Source of the DNA: Lentihominibacter butyricus
Lineage (GTDB): Bacteria > Bacillota > Clostridia > Peptostreptococcales > Anaerovoracaceae
Reading direction: 5' to 3'
DNA: 64,000 nucleotides
NCBI RefSeq assembly: GCF_025567305.1
Contig: NZ_JAOQJP010000001.1
Coordinates: 186,001-250,000, forward strand
In this document: in pieces, positions 37,414-46,286 of the stretch
Layout: every line of letters begins with the position of its first letter
Numbering within the stretch: the stretch's first letter is position 1
Notes under the pieces: model-generated
The model's input: the letters and a program-made list of their open reading frames with translations, nothing else
Databases searched by the model: none
What the model was told of the DNA's origin: nothing
Program-made: the position numbers and the translations under genes

Positions 37414-37496
37414 TGCTGTAATTTTTATAATTATGCTGAAATTGCAGGCATTCACAGACATATGTCCTTAATGGAGCTTTATATATCTGGTAGCAT

Positions 37497-37519
37497 AACA
37501 GGTTCAGAACGAACCTGTT
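37497..37519. promoter_or_regulatory. palindrome AACAGGTTC-N5-GAACCTGTT, likely UAS
   Basis: A perfect 9-bp dyad centred about 110 bp upstream of the -12 element of the permease promoter, the usual EBP distance. AACCCGTTTGG just beside it recalls the ACCCGTT half-sites of the MFS operon, but the likeness is short. Confidence 0.68.
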
Positions 37520-37660
37520 GAACCCGTTTGGAATCGGCGTTCCTGTATCGGGATATGGTGCAGGCTGTGAAAACGTCGAAGATATACTGCAGGGGTATCG
37601 GTATCCTGCTTAACCTGTATACATAACGGATAAGCTTGATTTGCAGGCGTCAAACTCCCG

Positions 37661-37698
37661 AGTTGGCGGGAAATCAGCGGATTTACAGGAAATCGGTG
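37661..37698 (+). repeat. R2 repeat, copy 2 (38 bp)
   Basis: Direct repeat of 34888-34925. With copy 1 it brackets the permease-SDR pair; it lies 100 bp before secDF. Confidence 0.85.
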
Positions 37699-37707
37699 GA
37701 TTTTTCT

Positions 37708-37742
37708 TGTTTACATGTAAAAAAAGTAGTAAACTGTAAACA
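37708..37742. promoter_or_regulatory. inverted repeat in the secDF promoter region
   Basis: TGTTTAC (37708-37714) and GTAAACA (37736-37742) form a dyad in an AT-rich stretch 60-90 bp before secDF. TTGTTT with TAAACT 17 bp on is a weak promoter candidate. Confidence 0.45.
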
Positions 37743-37800
37743 GTATGATTAAATGGAATTATTAGTATCTGTTTAAACAAAATCATAACCGGAGGATTAA

Positions 37801-40245
37801 ATGAATTACAATCTAAAACGATTTCTGGCAGTATTTTTTGTGATAATTATTGCCGCAGGATGGTACCTCACCATATTCGGTGCAGGTCCTGTAGATCCGT
37901 TGAAGGACAGGATAAAACTCGGCCTTGATATCAAGGGCGGCGTCTATGTAGTGATGGAGGCCAAGACTGATCTGACGGGAGACGAGCTGAAGAAAGCCAT
38001 GGAGCAGACTCAGACCGTCATCGAGGAGAGAGTCAACCAGCTGGGACTGGCTGAGCCGGTAGTCACTATTGAAGGTGACAAGCGAATAAGAGTAGAGCTG
38101 CCGGGTGCGGAAGATGCACAGGAAGCTATCGAACAGATCGGAAAGACCGCACAGCTGCAGTTTGCACTGGCAGACGGCACGATCGTGCTCGACGGAGGAA
38201 ATGTAAAGGATGCATCTGTCACCACAGACAGTCAGAAAGCAGGATATGCAGTGGCGCTCGAGTTTGACAGCGAAGGCTCGGATCTGTTCTATCAGGCTAC
38301 ATCCACAGCATACAGCGGTTCGGTGACATCATCGATCGACGGAGTCCCGAACGACTCGATCATGATAATACTGGACGGTCAGATCATCTCATATCCGCAG
38401 GTAAATGAGCCTATAAGCGGAGGAAAGTGCACGATCACAGGAAACTTCACGCAGGATGAGGCTTCCAATCTGGCTGCACTGATCAGAGGAGGCGCACTGC
38501 CTCTGGAGCTCAACGAAGTCAACTCTTCGGTACAGTCAGCAAAGATCGGATATAACGCTCTGGAAATGAGTGTATACGCAGGACTCATAGGCCTTGCCAT
38601 AATACTGATCCTCATGCTCGTCGCATACAAAGGCATGGGTATCGCTGCAGACCTTGCTCTGCTTTTCTACGTTATAATCGTACTCAATATCATAGCTGCG
38701 ATGGGAAGCGTGCTGACGCTGCCTGGAATAGCGGGTATAATACTGTCGGTAGGTATGGCGGTAGATGCCAACGTCGTCATCTTCTCGAGGATAAGAGAGG
38801 AGATAGAAGGCGGCAAGACGGTGCGCTCCGCAGTACAGTCAGGTTTCAAACGTGCTATGAGCACTGTAATAGACTCACAGGTAACTACGCTCATAGCTGC
38901 CGTGATACTTTATGAGATCGGTACAAGCTCCGTAAAGGGCTTTGCGTGGACGTTCATGATAGGTATCATCGTCAGCATTTTCACTGCTGTAGTCGTTACA
39001 CAGCTTTATGTGAGCCTGATGTCGGGCGGCAAGAGAACGGGAAGCAAGGCGTTCTTCGGTATAAACAAGAACAACAGAGCATCATTCTCTATACATAAGG
39101 ATCTTCATTTTATCAAATACAGAAAGATATACTACGGTATTTCGATACTGATCATGGCAGTGGGACTCATCTGCGGAGTGGCAAGAGGCCTCAACTACGG
39201 TATAGACTTCACAGGCGGAACGATGATCCAGATGGATATGGGCAAGACCGTCAAGATATCCGAGGTGGAAAAGGCTATCGAGAGCTACAAGCTCGATCCT
39301 GAGATCATCTATTCGGGAGAAAACAACGATCAGATCGTTATCAGAACGATCAAGTCTCTCGACAGCGATGCGAGGGCTGAAGTCATCGGAAGCATCAACG
39401 AAGCGTTCGGCACCACACAGGATGACGTTGTAGAAGAAGAACTGTTCGGCCCTTCGGTAGGAAAAGAACTCAGAAACAACGCGATCCTCGCCACACTGCT
39501 TGCAGCAGTCTGCATGTTCATTTATATAAGGCTCAGGTTCTCGCAGTGGAAATTCGGCGGAGCGGCTCTTCTGGGCGTGCTTCACGACGTGCTGATAGTG
39601 CTTGCGTTCTATTCGATATTCAATATAACGATAAACAATCCGTTCATCGCGGGTATACTTACTGTAGTGGGTTACTCGATAAACGACACTATCGTTGTAT
39701 TCGACAGGATACGTGAAAACATCAAGTTCATGAGGAAGGGAAATACGGAAGAGCTCGTTGACAGGAGTATAACCCAGACTCTGGGAAGATCACTGATGAC
39801 GTCGGCGACTACGCTGATCGTTATGGTGCCGCTTCTCATCATGGCAGGAGATGCGATCAGAGAATTCGTTCTCCCGCTCATGGTCGGAATCATCGCAGGT
39901 GCATATTCGTCGATCGGTATATGCAGTCCTCTGTACTATGATTTCTCAGGTCACGGCAAGCTTTCGGACTACGAAAAGCATGTGAAGGCGAACAAGAAGA
40001 AGCAGGCAAAGGAAGCTAAGAAGGCAGCACTCGTGCAGGATACAGAAAAGGCAGAGAAAGCAGATGCGGTAAAGGCTGACGATGCCGAGCCGGCCGCAGC
40101 AGAAGATACATCGGTAAAAACAGCTGCGTCAGAAGCTGCAGGTGAGGCTCCGGCACAGAAGCAGACAGCTCCGAAAAAGAACGGAAATCCTGCTGCGAAC
40201 CAGAAGAGATCGAAACGCTATGTAAAGGGCAATAATAAGAAGTAA
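37801..40245 (+). CDS. secDF: protein translocase SecD-SecF fusion
   Basis: 814 aa. SecD half (about 1-420) begins with one helix and DRIKLGLDIKGGVYVVMEA, a P1 domain reduced compared with E. coli, then five helices with GMAVDANVVIFSRIREE. SecF half (about 430-735) has GLNYGIDFTGGTMIQMDMG, GYSINDTIVVFDRIREN and six helices. A Lys/Ala/Glu-rich cytoplasmic tail of about 70 residues ends the protein. SecDF uses the proton or sodium gradient to help pull proteins out through SecYEG. Fusion is common in Firmicutes. Upstream GGAGG gives the RBS. rel follows after 16 nt. Confidence 0.95.
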   Translation: MNYNLKRFLAVFFVIIIAAGWYLTIFGAGPVDPLKDRIKLGLDIKGGVYVVMEAKTDLTGDELKKAMEQTQTVIEERVNQLGLAEPVVTIEGDKRIRVELPGAEDAQEAIEQIGKTAQLQFALADGTIVLDGGNVKDASVTTDSQKAGYAVALEFDSEGSDLFYQATSTAYSGSVTSSIDGVPNDSIMIILDGQIISYPQVNEPISGGKCTITGNFTQDEASNLAALIRGGALPLELNEVNSSVQSAKIGYNALEMSVYAGLIGLAIILILMLVAYKGMGIAADLALLFYVIIVLNIIAAMGSVLTLPGIAGIILSVGMAVDANVVIFSRIREEIEGGKTVRSAVQSGFKRAMSTVIDSQVTTLIAAVILYEIGTSSVKGFAWTFMIGIIVSIFTAVVVTQLYVSLMSGGKRTGSKAFFGINKNNRASFSIHKDLHFIKYRKIYYGISILIMAVGLICGVARGLNYGIDFTGGTMIQMDMGKTVKISEVEKAIESYKLDPEIIYSGENNDQIVIRTIKSLDSDARAEVIGSINEAFGTTQDDVVEEELFGPSVGKELRNNAILATLLAAVCMFIYIRLRFSQWKFGGAALLGVLHDVLIVLAFYSIFNITINNPFIAGILTVVGYSINDTIVVFDRIRENIKFMRKGNTEELVDRSITQTLGRSLMTSATTLIVMVPLLIMAGDAIREFVLPLMVGIIAGAYSSIGICSPLYYDFSGHGKLSDYEKHVKANKKKQAKEAKKAALVQDTEKAEKADAVKADDAEPAAAEDTSVKTAASEAAGEAPAQKQTAPKKNGNPAANQKRSKRYVKGNNKK

Positions 40246-40261
40246 AGGGCATTCGCACATT

Positions 40262-42466
40262 ATGAAAAAAAGACGTGAATTTTTAGAGACAATCAAAAAT
40301 TTCAATCCAAACTATGATATGGAGGCTATCGCACATGCCTATGATGTAGCTGAAAAGATGCATCGCGGCCAGTTGCGCAAATCAGGTGAACCGTACCTGA
40401 TCCATCCGATGGCGGTGGCGGAGATACTGGCAGACCTCGGCATGGACGAGGAGACGATCATAGCTGGACTTTTACATGATGTTGTGGAAGACACCGAGTA
40501 TACATCGGAGCAGCTCATCGATGAATTCGGTGAGGAGATAGGGCTTCTCGTGGACGGAGTCACAAAGCTCGGTTCGCTGAAGTTCAAGAACAAGGAGGAG
40601 CGTCAGGTAGAGAACCTCAGAAAGATGTTCCTCGCGATGTCAAAAGATATCAGAGTCCTCATCATCAAGCTTTCGGACAGGCTTCACAACCTGAGGACCA
40701 TCAACTATATGACGCATGACAAGATAATCGAGAAATGCAGGGAGACGCTGGACATATACGCGCCTCTCGCTGCAAGACTCGGTATCTATGCGATGAAGAT
40801 GGAGCTCGAGGATATCGCGCTGAAGTTCCTTGAGCCCGAAGCTTACTACGAGCTCGCCGAACAGGTGAATGAGCGCAAGGAGGAACGTGAGAAATCCATC
40901 GAGCAGGTCGTGGCGCAGATAAAGCAGACGCTTGATGAGATAGGCATCAAATACGACATATACGGTCGCTCGAAGCATTTTTACAGCATTTACAAGAAGA
41001 TGAAATACCAGCACAAGAACCTGGACGAGATCTTCGATCTGATGGCGGTGAGGATCATAGTGGAGACAGTCAGAGACTGTTACGCTGTGCTCGGGCTGGT
41101 GCATACGATGTGGACGCCGATACCGGGACGCTTCAAGGACTATATCGCGATGCCGAAGCCGAACATGTACCAGTCGCTCCATACGACGGTGATAAGCGAC
41201 AGCGGCAAGCCTTTCGAGATACAGATCAGGACATATGAGATGCACAGGATAGCCGAATACGGTATCGCAGCTCACTGGAAATACAAGGAGGGCATCGTTT
41301 CGGACAGGGAGGAAGTCAAGCTTTCATGGCTGAGACAGGCGCTGGAATGGCAGAAGGATGTCAAGGATCCGAAGGAATTCATGGAATCTCTGAAGATGGA
41401 TCTGTTCTCAAGCCAGGTGTTCGTATTCACTCCTCAGGGCGACGTCATAGAGCTGCCGGCAGGCTCGACGCCGCTGGACTTTGCATTCAAGATACATTCG
41501 GATGTCGGGTGCAAATGCGTAGGTGCACGCGTGAACGGCAAAATGGTGACTATAGATCACCAGCTGGAAAACGGCAACATAGTGGAGATCGTCACGTCTC
41601 CGAACGCTGCAGGACCTAGCATAGACTGGCTCAAGATCGCAAAGAGCAGTTCGGCGCGAAACAAGATAAGACAGTGGCTCAAAAAAGAAAACAGGAGCGA
41701 TCTCGTCGATCGCGGCAAGGATCTGCTGGACAAGTATATCAGAAAGAAGGGGCACGATCCGAGAGAACTGCTGAAGAGCGCATTCATAACCAGAGCGGTC
41801 AAGGAGTTCGGATACAAGAACAGCGACGAGCTTTACAATCAGCTGTCCGGCGGAGGCACTCTGCTCAACAAGCTGATGAATTCGCTGCTCAAATACGATG
41901 CTGAAGCTAAAGAAATAGAAGCCGAAAAGGAAAGAAGTCTGATCGAGAATCTCCACGAGATGAGCGAGAAGACTATAAAGCGTAACCAGCACAACAGGCA
42001 GAAGCGCGAGGACAATTCCGGCATCGTGGTGGATGGCGTGGACAACCTGATGATAAGGATCGCACGATGCTGCAACCCTGTTCCGGGCGATGACATAGTT
42101 GGATTCATCACGAAAGGAAGAGGCATTTCCGTCCACAGGAAAGACTGCGACAATCTCAAATCTCTGTCTCCGGCGGAGAAGGCGAGATTCATCGACGTCA
42201 GCTGGGGCCAGGATATCCTCGACAAGTCTTTCGATACGGAGATATGTATCATCGCGAAGGATCAGAAGAGCATGCTTTCCAGCATATCCAAGATCTGCGA
42301 GGATATGGATGTGCACATATCAGGGCTGAATGCAAAAGCTGAAAAAGACGAGACAGTGAAGATCAATCTCACACTTTCGATACAGAACAAGAACCAGATG
42401 GAAAAGATATGCAGGTCACTAAAGGGAATACCTGGCATAATGGAGGCGTACAGGACAACGACATGA
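40262..42466 (+). CDS. rel: bifunctional (p)ppGpp synthetase/hydrolase
   Basis: 734 aa. N-terminal HD hydrolase domain (about 25-180; LLHDVVEDTEYT holds the metal/catalytic residues), synthetase domain (about 225-340; IYGRSKHFYSIYKKM, GCYAVLG-like RDCYAVLGLVHTMW), TGS domain (about 380-445; VFTPQGDVIELPAGSTPLDF), zinc-finger-like region (RIARCCNPVPGDDIVG) and C-terminal ACT domain. Both enzymatic domains look intact, so it should make and destroy the stringent-response alarmone. The stop overlaps the dtd start (ATGA), implying coupling. Confidence 0.95.
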   Translation: MKKRREFLETIKNFNPNYDMEAIAHAYDVAEKMHRGQLRKSGEPYLIHPMAVAEILADLGMDEETIIAGLLHDVVEDTEYTSEQLIDEFGEEIGLLVDGVTKLGSLKFKNKEERQVENLRKMFLAMSKDIRVLIIKLSDRLHNLRTINYMTHDKIIEKCRETLDIYAPLAARLGIYAMKMELEDIALKFLEPEAYYELAEQVNERKEEREKSIEQVVAQIKQTLDEIGIKYDIYGRSKHFYSIYKKMKYQHKNLDEIFDLMAVRIIVETVRDCYAVLGLVHTMWTPIPGRFKDYIAMPKPNMYQSLHTTVISDSGKPFEIQIRTYEMHRIAEYGIAAHWKYKEGIVSDREEVKLSWLRQALEWQKDVKDPKEFMESLKMDLFSSQVFVFTPQGDVIELPAGSTPLDFAFKIHSDVGCKCVGARVNGKMVTIDHQLENGNIVEIVTSPNAAGPSIDWLKIAKSSSARNKIRQWLKKENRSDLVDRGKDLLDKYIRKKGHDPRELLKSAFITRAVKEFGYKNSDELYNQLSGGGTLLNKLMNSLLKYDAEAKEIEAEKERSLIENLHEMSEKTIKRNQHNRQKREDNSGIVVDGVDNLMIRIARCCNPVPGDDIVGFITKGRGISVHRKDCDNLKSLSPAEKARFIDVSWGQDILDKSFDTEICIIAKDQKSMLSSISKICEDMDVHISGLNAKAEKDETVKINLTLSIQNKNQMEKICRSLKGIPGIMEAYRTTT

Positions 42467-42912
42467 GAGCAGTAGTACAGAGAGTCACAGAAAGCCGTGT
42501 GACTGTTGACGGAAAGATCACAGGCGAGATAGGAAAAGGACTGATGGTGCTGATCGGCGTAGAGGACGGCGACGGTGAAAAAGACGCTGAATATATAGCG
42601 GGCAAGGTAACGGGTCTGCGCATTTTCGAGGACGAAAACGACAAGCTGAACCTGTCTGTAAAGGATATCGGAGGCGCTGTCCTGGCAGTTTCACAGTTCA
42701 CGCTTCTCGGCGACGTCAGAAAAGGAAAGAGACCGAGCTTTACGAAAGCCGCAGCGCCGGAGGAAGCCAACGCGCTTTACAGAAAAGTCATAGAGCTGAT
42801 ACAGGCGGAAGACATCCACGTCGAAGAAGGGATATTCCGCGCCGACATGATGGTCGAGATACACAATGACGGCCCTGTGACGATACTTCTTGACAGCAAT
42901 AAAAACTTTTAG
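42463..42912 (+). CDS. dtd: D-aminoacyl-tRNA deacylase
   Basis: 149 aa. N-terminal MRAVVQRVTESRVTVDGK, the active-site SQFTL motif (AVSQFTLLGDVRKGKRPSF) and the C-terminal NDGPVTILLDS are all family signatures. It frees tRNA from mischarged D-amino acids and glycine. The start at 42463 overlaps the rel stop; a longer frame within rel is not needed. Confidence 0.96.
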   Translation: MRAVVQRVTESRVTVDGKITGEIGKGLMVLIGVEDGDGEKDAEYIAGKVTGLRIFEDENDKLNLSVKDIGGAVLAVSQFTLLGDVRKGKRPSFTKAAAPEEANALYRKVIELIQAEDIHVEEGIFRADMMVEIHNDGPVTILLDSNKNF

Positions 42913-42928
42913 AAGGAGATATACAAAA

Positions 42929-43552
42929 ATGAAGATAACATGTATGCCCAGCGGACCGCTGGGAGTGAACACATACCTGGTAGTCGATGAGGAAACTAAA
43001 GAAGGCTTCATCGTGGATCCGGGCGGATACAACCCGAAGCTGACTAAGAAAGTCAGCGATAAGGGAATAGCGATCAAATACATCGTGCTTACACACGGGC
43101 ACGCAGATCACATTTCAGGTGTGAATGAGCATCTTGATGATTTTCCTGATGCAAAGGTCGTTGTGCACACGAATGAAAAGCCGATGCTGGAGGATCCGCG
43201 AGCGAACCAGAGTCTCATGTTCGGATCGGCTCAGACTGTGAACGGAGACATATTCGTGAACGACGGAGATGAGCTCGAAGTAGGCAATCTCAAGCTCAAG
43301 TTCATATTCACGCCGGGACATACGCCTGGAGGAATGTGCATCTACGTAGAGTCGGAAGATGTGCTGTTCAGCGGAGACACGCTGTTCAGACAGTCGATCG
43401 GAAGGACCGACTTCCCGGGCGGATCGTTCAGGGATCTGGCAGATGCAGTCCACACGAAGCTGTTCATACTTCCGGATCAGACAGTCGTGCTGCCGGGACA
43501 CATGGGACAGACCAGCATAGGATTCGAGAAAGAGAACAATCCTTTTGTATAG
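42929..43552 (+). CDS. MBL-fold metallo-hydrolase (glyoxalase II-like)
   Basis: 207 aa. THGHADHISG is the metal-binding HxHxDH motif; HTPGGMCIY, FSGDTLFRQSIGRTDFPGG and the final PGHMGQTSIGFEKENNPF complete the site. Members of this group, usual beside dtd and hemZ in Clostridia, are often named hydroxyacylglutathione hydrolase, but anaerobes of this kind usually lack glutathione, so the true substrate is open. AGGAG lies ten bases before ATG 42929. The end abuts hemZ. Confidence 0.93.
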   Translation: MKITCMPSGPLGVNTYLVVDEETKEGFIVDPGGYNPKLTKKVSDKGIAIKYIVLTHGHADHISGVNEHLDDFPDAKVVVHTNEKPMLEDPRANQSLMFGSAQTVNGDIFVNDGDELEVGNLKLKFIFTPGHTPGGMCIYVESEDVLFSGDTLFRQSIGRTDFPGGSFRDLADAVHTKLFILPDQTVVLPGHMGQTSIGFEKENNPFV

Positions 43553-43556
43553 ATGT

Positions 43557-45008
43557 ATGTTGAAGGGTGTGGAAAATCCGCACCAGTATGAGGAACTGAT
43601 AAAAGTGTTCATGCCGAAGGGCATGTACGAAATATACAGCGGCGATGGAGGCTTCAGGCACGGTGATCAGGAGATACCCGGGGTATCCGGAGTTTCTGAC
43701 GCAGCAGGATGTGCAGGATGCGGATCCGGTGCAGCACCCGGTGTGCAGGGGCCATCCGGCATGCCGGAGGACTGCAGAGTCTTCAGCTTCAACGGCGACC
43801 GCGAGGCGCTGAAGCGCGAGATGTACAGGAGCCTGGAGCTTTACACGGGAAAAAGCCCGAAGTGGGGTGTGCTCACAGGGATAAGACCGGTAAAGCTTGC
43901 AGGAGAGATCCTGGATTCATGCGGCAGCATGATAGAACTGGAGAGGATACTGAAAGAGAAATATCTGCTCCATCAGGACAAAGCGGATCTGGTCACGGAC
44001 ATACTGCAGTATCAGAGGCAGACAGCAGGCCGTCCGGAGCCGGGAAGTCTCGGGATGTACATAGGTATACCATTCTGCCCGACGAGATGCCTGTACTGCT
44101 CCTTCACTTCGAACCAGGTGCCGGAGCCGGAGATCGACAGATATCTGCAGGCGCTTTACAGCGAGATAGAATACTGTGCTGCGAAGATAAAAGAAAAACA
44201 TATCCCTCTCGAGTCGATATACATCGGAGGGGGAACGCCTACGACGCTGAACGAGTCACAGCTGGAGGAGCTGCTGTCGAGGATAACAGATCTGTTCGAC
44301 ACGGGAAATCTCAGCGAATTCACGGTCGAGGCAGGCCGTCCGGACACGTTCACCGAAGACAAGCTGAGGATCATCAGGGCAGCCGGAGCAGGCAGGATAA
44401 GCATCAATCCGCAGACGATGAAGGAAGAGACGCTGCAGCTCATAGGCAGACGTCATACGGTCAGCCAGACGGAGCAGGCATTCGAGATGGCGCGCAGGGT
44501 CGGCATCGACTGCATAAATGCGGATCTGATAGCAGGACTTCCGGGAGAGAGCTTTGAGGATTTCTGCAGCAGCCTGCAGCGCATAGCGGACACAGGAGCC
44601 GAGAACATCACGCTCCACACTCTTGCGGTAAAACGCGCGTCCGTGCTCAAGGAGCTGGACGAGGAATACAATTACAAGAACGAGGAGCTGTGCACGGCAA
44701 TGCTGGATCACGCTCTGAAATACCTGAGAGAAAGAGGATACAGACCGTACTATCTATACAGGCAGAAGCACACCTCGGGCAATACCGAGAATCTGGGATT
44801 CTGCAGAGATGACAAGGTGTCGGTCTACAATATAAGGATCATGGAAGAGGCACAGTCCATACTGGCGCTCGGCGCCGGCGGGATGAGCAAAGTCTATTTT
44901 CCTGAGGAAAACAGGCTCGAGAGAGTCGCTAACGTTTCAAATTACCAGATCTACATCGACAGGATCGGTGAAATGATAGAGAGAAAAGAAAAGAACTTTT
45001 GGAGGTAA
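43557..45008 (+). CDS. hemZ: radical SAM coproporphyrinogen dehydrogenase-like protein
   Basis: 483 aa. The radical SAM cluster motif is Cys174-x3-Cys178-x2-Cys181 (FCPTRCLYC), followed by YIGGGTPTTL and, later, RRHTVSQTEQAFEMAR and DLIAGLPGE. A long N-terminal part (1-165) is typical of HemZ and separates it from HemN. HemZ was first described in Bacillus as an oxygen-independent coproporphyrinogen oxidase, but the clostridial relatives lie in genomes with partial heme pathways and the real job is uncertain. Start at 43557 (ATG) follows the MBL stop by four bases. Confidence 0.88.
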   Translation: MLKGVENPHQYEELIKVFMPKGMYEIYSGDGGFRHGDQEIPGVSGVSDAAGCAGCGSGAAPGVQGPSGMPEDCRVFSFNGDREALKREMYRSLELYTGKSPKWGVLTGIRPVKLAGEILDSCGSMIELERILKEKYLLHQDKADLVTDILQYQRQTAGRPEPGSLGMYIGIPFCPTRCLYCSFTSNQVPEPEIDRYLQALYSEIEYCAAKIKEKHIPLESIYIGGGTPTTLNESQLEELLSRITDLFDTGNLSEFTVEAGRPDTFTEDKLRIIRAAGAGRISINPQTMKEETLQLIGRRHTVSQTEQAFEMARRVGIDCINADLIAGLPGESFEDFCSSLQRIADTGAENITLHTLAVKRASVLKELDEEYNYKNEELCTAMLDHALKYLRERGYRPYYLYRQKHTSGNTENLGFCRDDKVSVYNIRIMEEAQSILALGAGGMSKVYFPEENRLERVANVSNYQIYIDRIGEMIERKEKNFWR

Positions 45009-45012
45009 CAAT

Positions 45013-46266
45013 ATGTTGACGAATGCGCCTAAAGGGACGAAAGACATGCTGCCCGATCAGGCATACAAATGGCACTATATAGAAGAAGCCTTTGCCGAGA
45101 TATGCAGGAATTACGGCTTTGAAGAGATCAGGACACCGGTGTTCGAGCATACTGAGCTGTTTCAGAGAGGCGTGGGAGACACTACCGATATCGTCCAGAA
45201 GGAGATGTACAGCTTCCAGGATTATGGAAAGCGCAATATCACGCTGAAGCCGGAGGGCACTTCGCCTGCAGTCAGAGCATTTGTAGAACACAAGCTCTAT
45301 GCGGGAGCGCAGCCGAGCAAATACTATTACAACATCCCGTGCTTCAGATATGAAAAGCCGCAGTCGGGAAGACTCAGAGAGTTCCACCAGTTCGGCATCG
45401 AGACTTTCGGCACGTCCGACATGATGGCGGACGCCGAGATCATCAGTCTGGCGTATGATTTCCTGAAGGAAATGGGAATAACTGATATAGAGCTTCGCAT
45501 CAACAGCGTGGGATGTCCTGAATGCAGGAAAAACCACAGGCAGTCGCTGAGGACTTTCCTCGAGCCTAAGTACGATCAGCTCTGCGACACGTGCAAGGAC
45601 AGATTCGACAGGAATCCTATGAGGATACTGGACTGCAAATCGCCTGTATGTCACGAGCTGGTGCAGGGTGCGCCTGTGATGCTCGATTACCTGTGCGACG
45701 ACTGCAGAGACGCGTTCGAACAGCTCAAGGCAAACCTCGATGCGATGGGTATCGAATACACCGTTGATCCGGGGATCGTGAGAGGCCTCGACTACTATAC
45801 GAAGACAGCATTCGAATTCGTCACAACGAAGATCGGAGCTCAGGGTACCGTGTGCGGCGGCGGCAGATACGACCACCTCGTTGAGGAGATCGGCGGCCCT
45901 GCAACTCCGGGAGTCGGATTCGGACTCGGCAAGGAGAGACTGCTGCTCACGATGGAGGCATGCGGAGCAGAGATACCTGAGCCGGACGGCACAGACGTGT
46001 TCATCGCATTCATGGGTGACGATGCAAAGGCTGCAGGTCTCAAGCTGCTGAGACAGCTCAGACAGAAGGGTGTCAGCGCTCAGATGGACATCATGGGCAG
46101 GAACATCAAGAACCAGTTCAAATACGCGAACAGGATAAAAGCGAAGAAGACAGTTGTTATAGGCCAGGACGAGCTGGAAAATAACAGCTTTGCGATAAAA
46201 GACATGGCGACATCGGAACAGACTACGGTATCGATGGAGAACATAATAGAAGAATTAATGAAATAG
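45013..46266 (+). CDS. hisS: histidyl-tRNA synthetase
   Basis: 417 aa. Class II motif 2 CFRYEKPQSGRLREFHQF, the histidine-specific loops RGLDYYTKTAFEF and the C-terminal anticodon-binding domain (about 320-417). GGAGG precedes the ATG; only 4 nt separate it from hemZ. Followed by aspS after 20 nt, the conserved Firmicutes pair. No T-box leader is seen, and none is expected inside the operon. Confidence 0.97.
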   Translation: MLTNAPKGTKDMLPDQAYKWHYIEEAFAEICRNYGFEEIRTPVFEHTELFQRGVGDTTDIVQKEMYSFQDYGKRNITLKPEGTSPAVRAFVEHKLYAGAQPSKYYYNIPCFRYEKPQSGRLREFHQFGIETFGTSDMMADAEIISLAYDFLKEMGITDIELRINSVGCPECRKNHRQSLRTFLEPKYDQLCDTCKDRFDRNPMRILDCKSPVCHELVQGAPVMLDYLCDDCRDAFEQLKANLDAMGIEYTVDPGIVRGLDYYTKTAFEFVTTKIGAQGTVCGGGRYDHLVEEIGGPATPGVGFGLGKERLLLTMEACGAEIPEPDGTDVFIAFMGDDAKAAGLKLLRQLRQKGVSAQMDIMGRNIKNQFKYANRIKAKKTVVIGQDELENNSFAIKDMATSEQTTVSMENIIEELMK

Positions 46267-46286
46267 ATCAGGAGCAGGAGAGAAAG

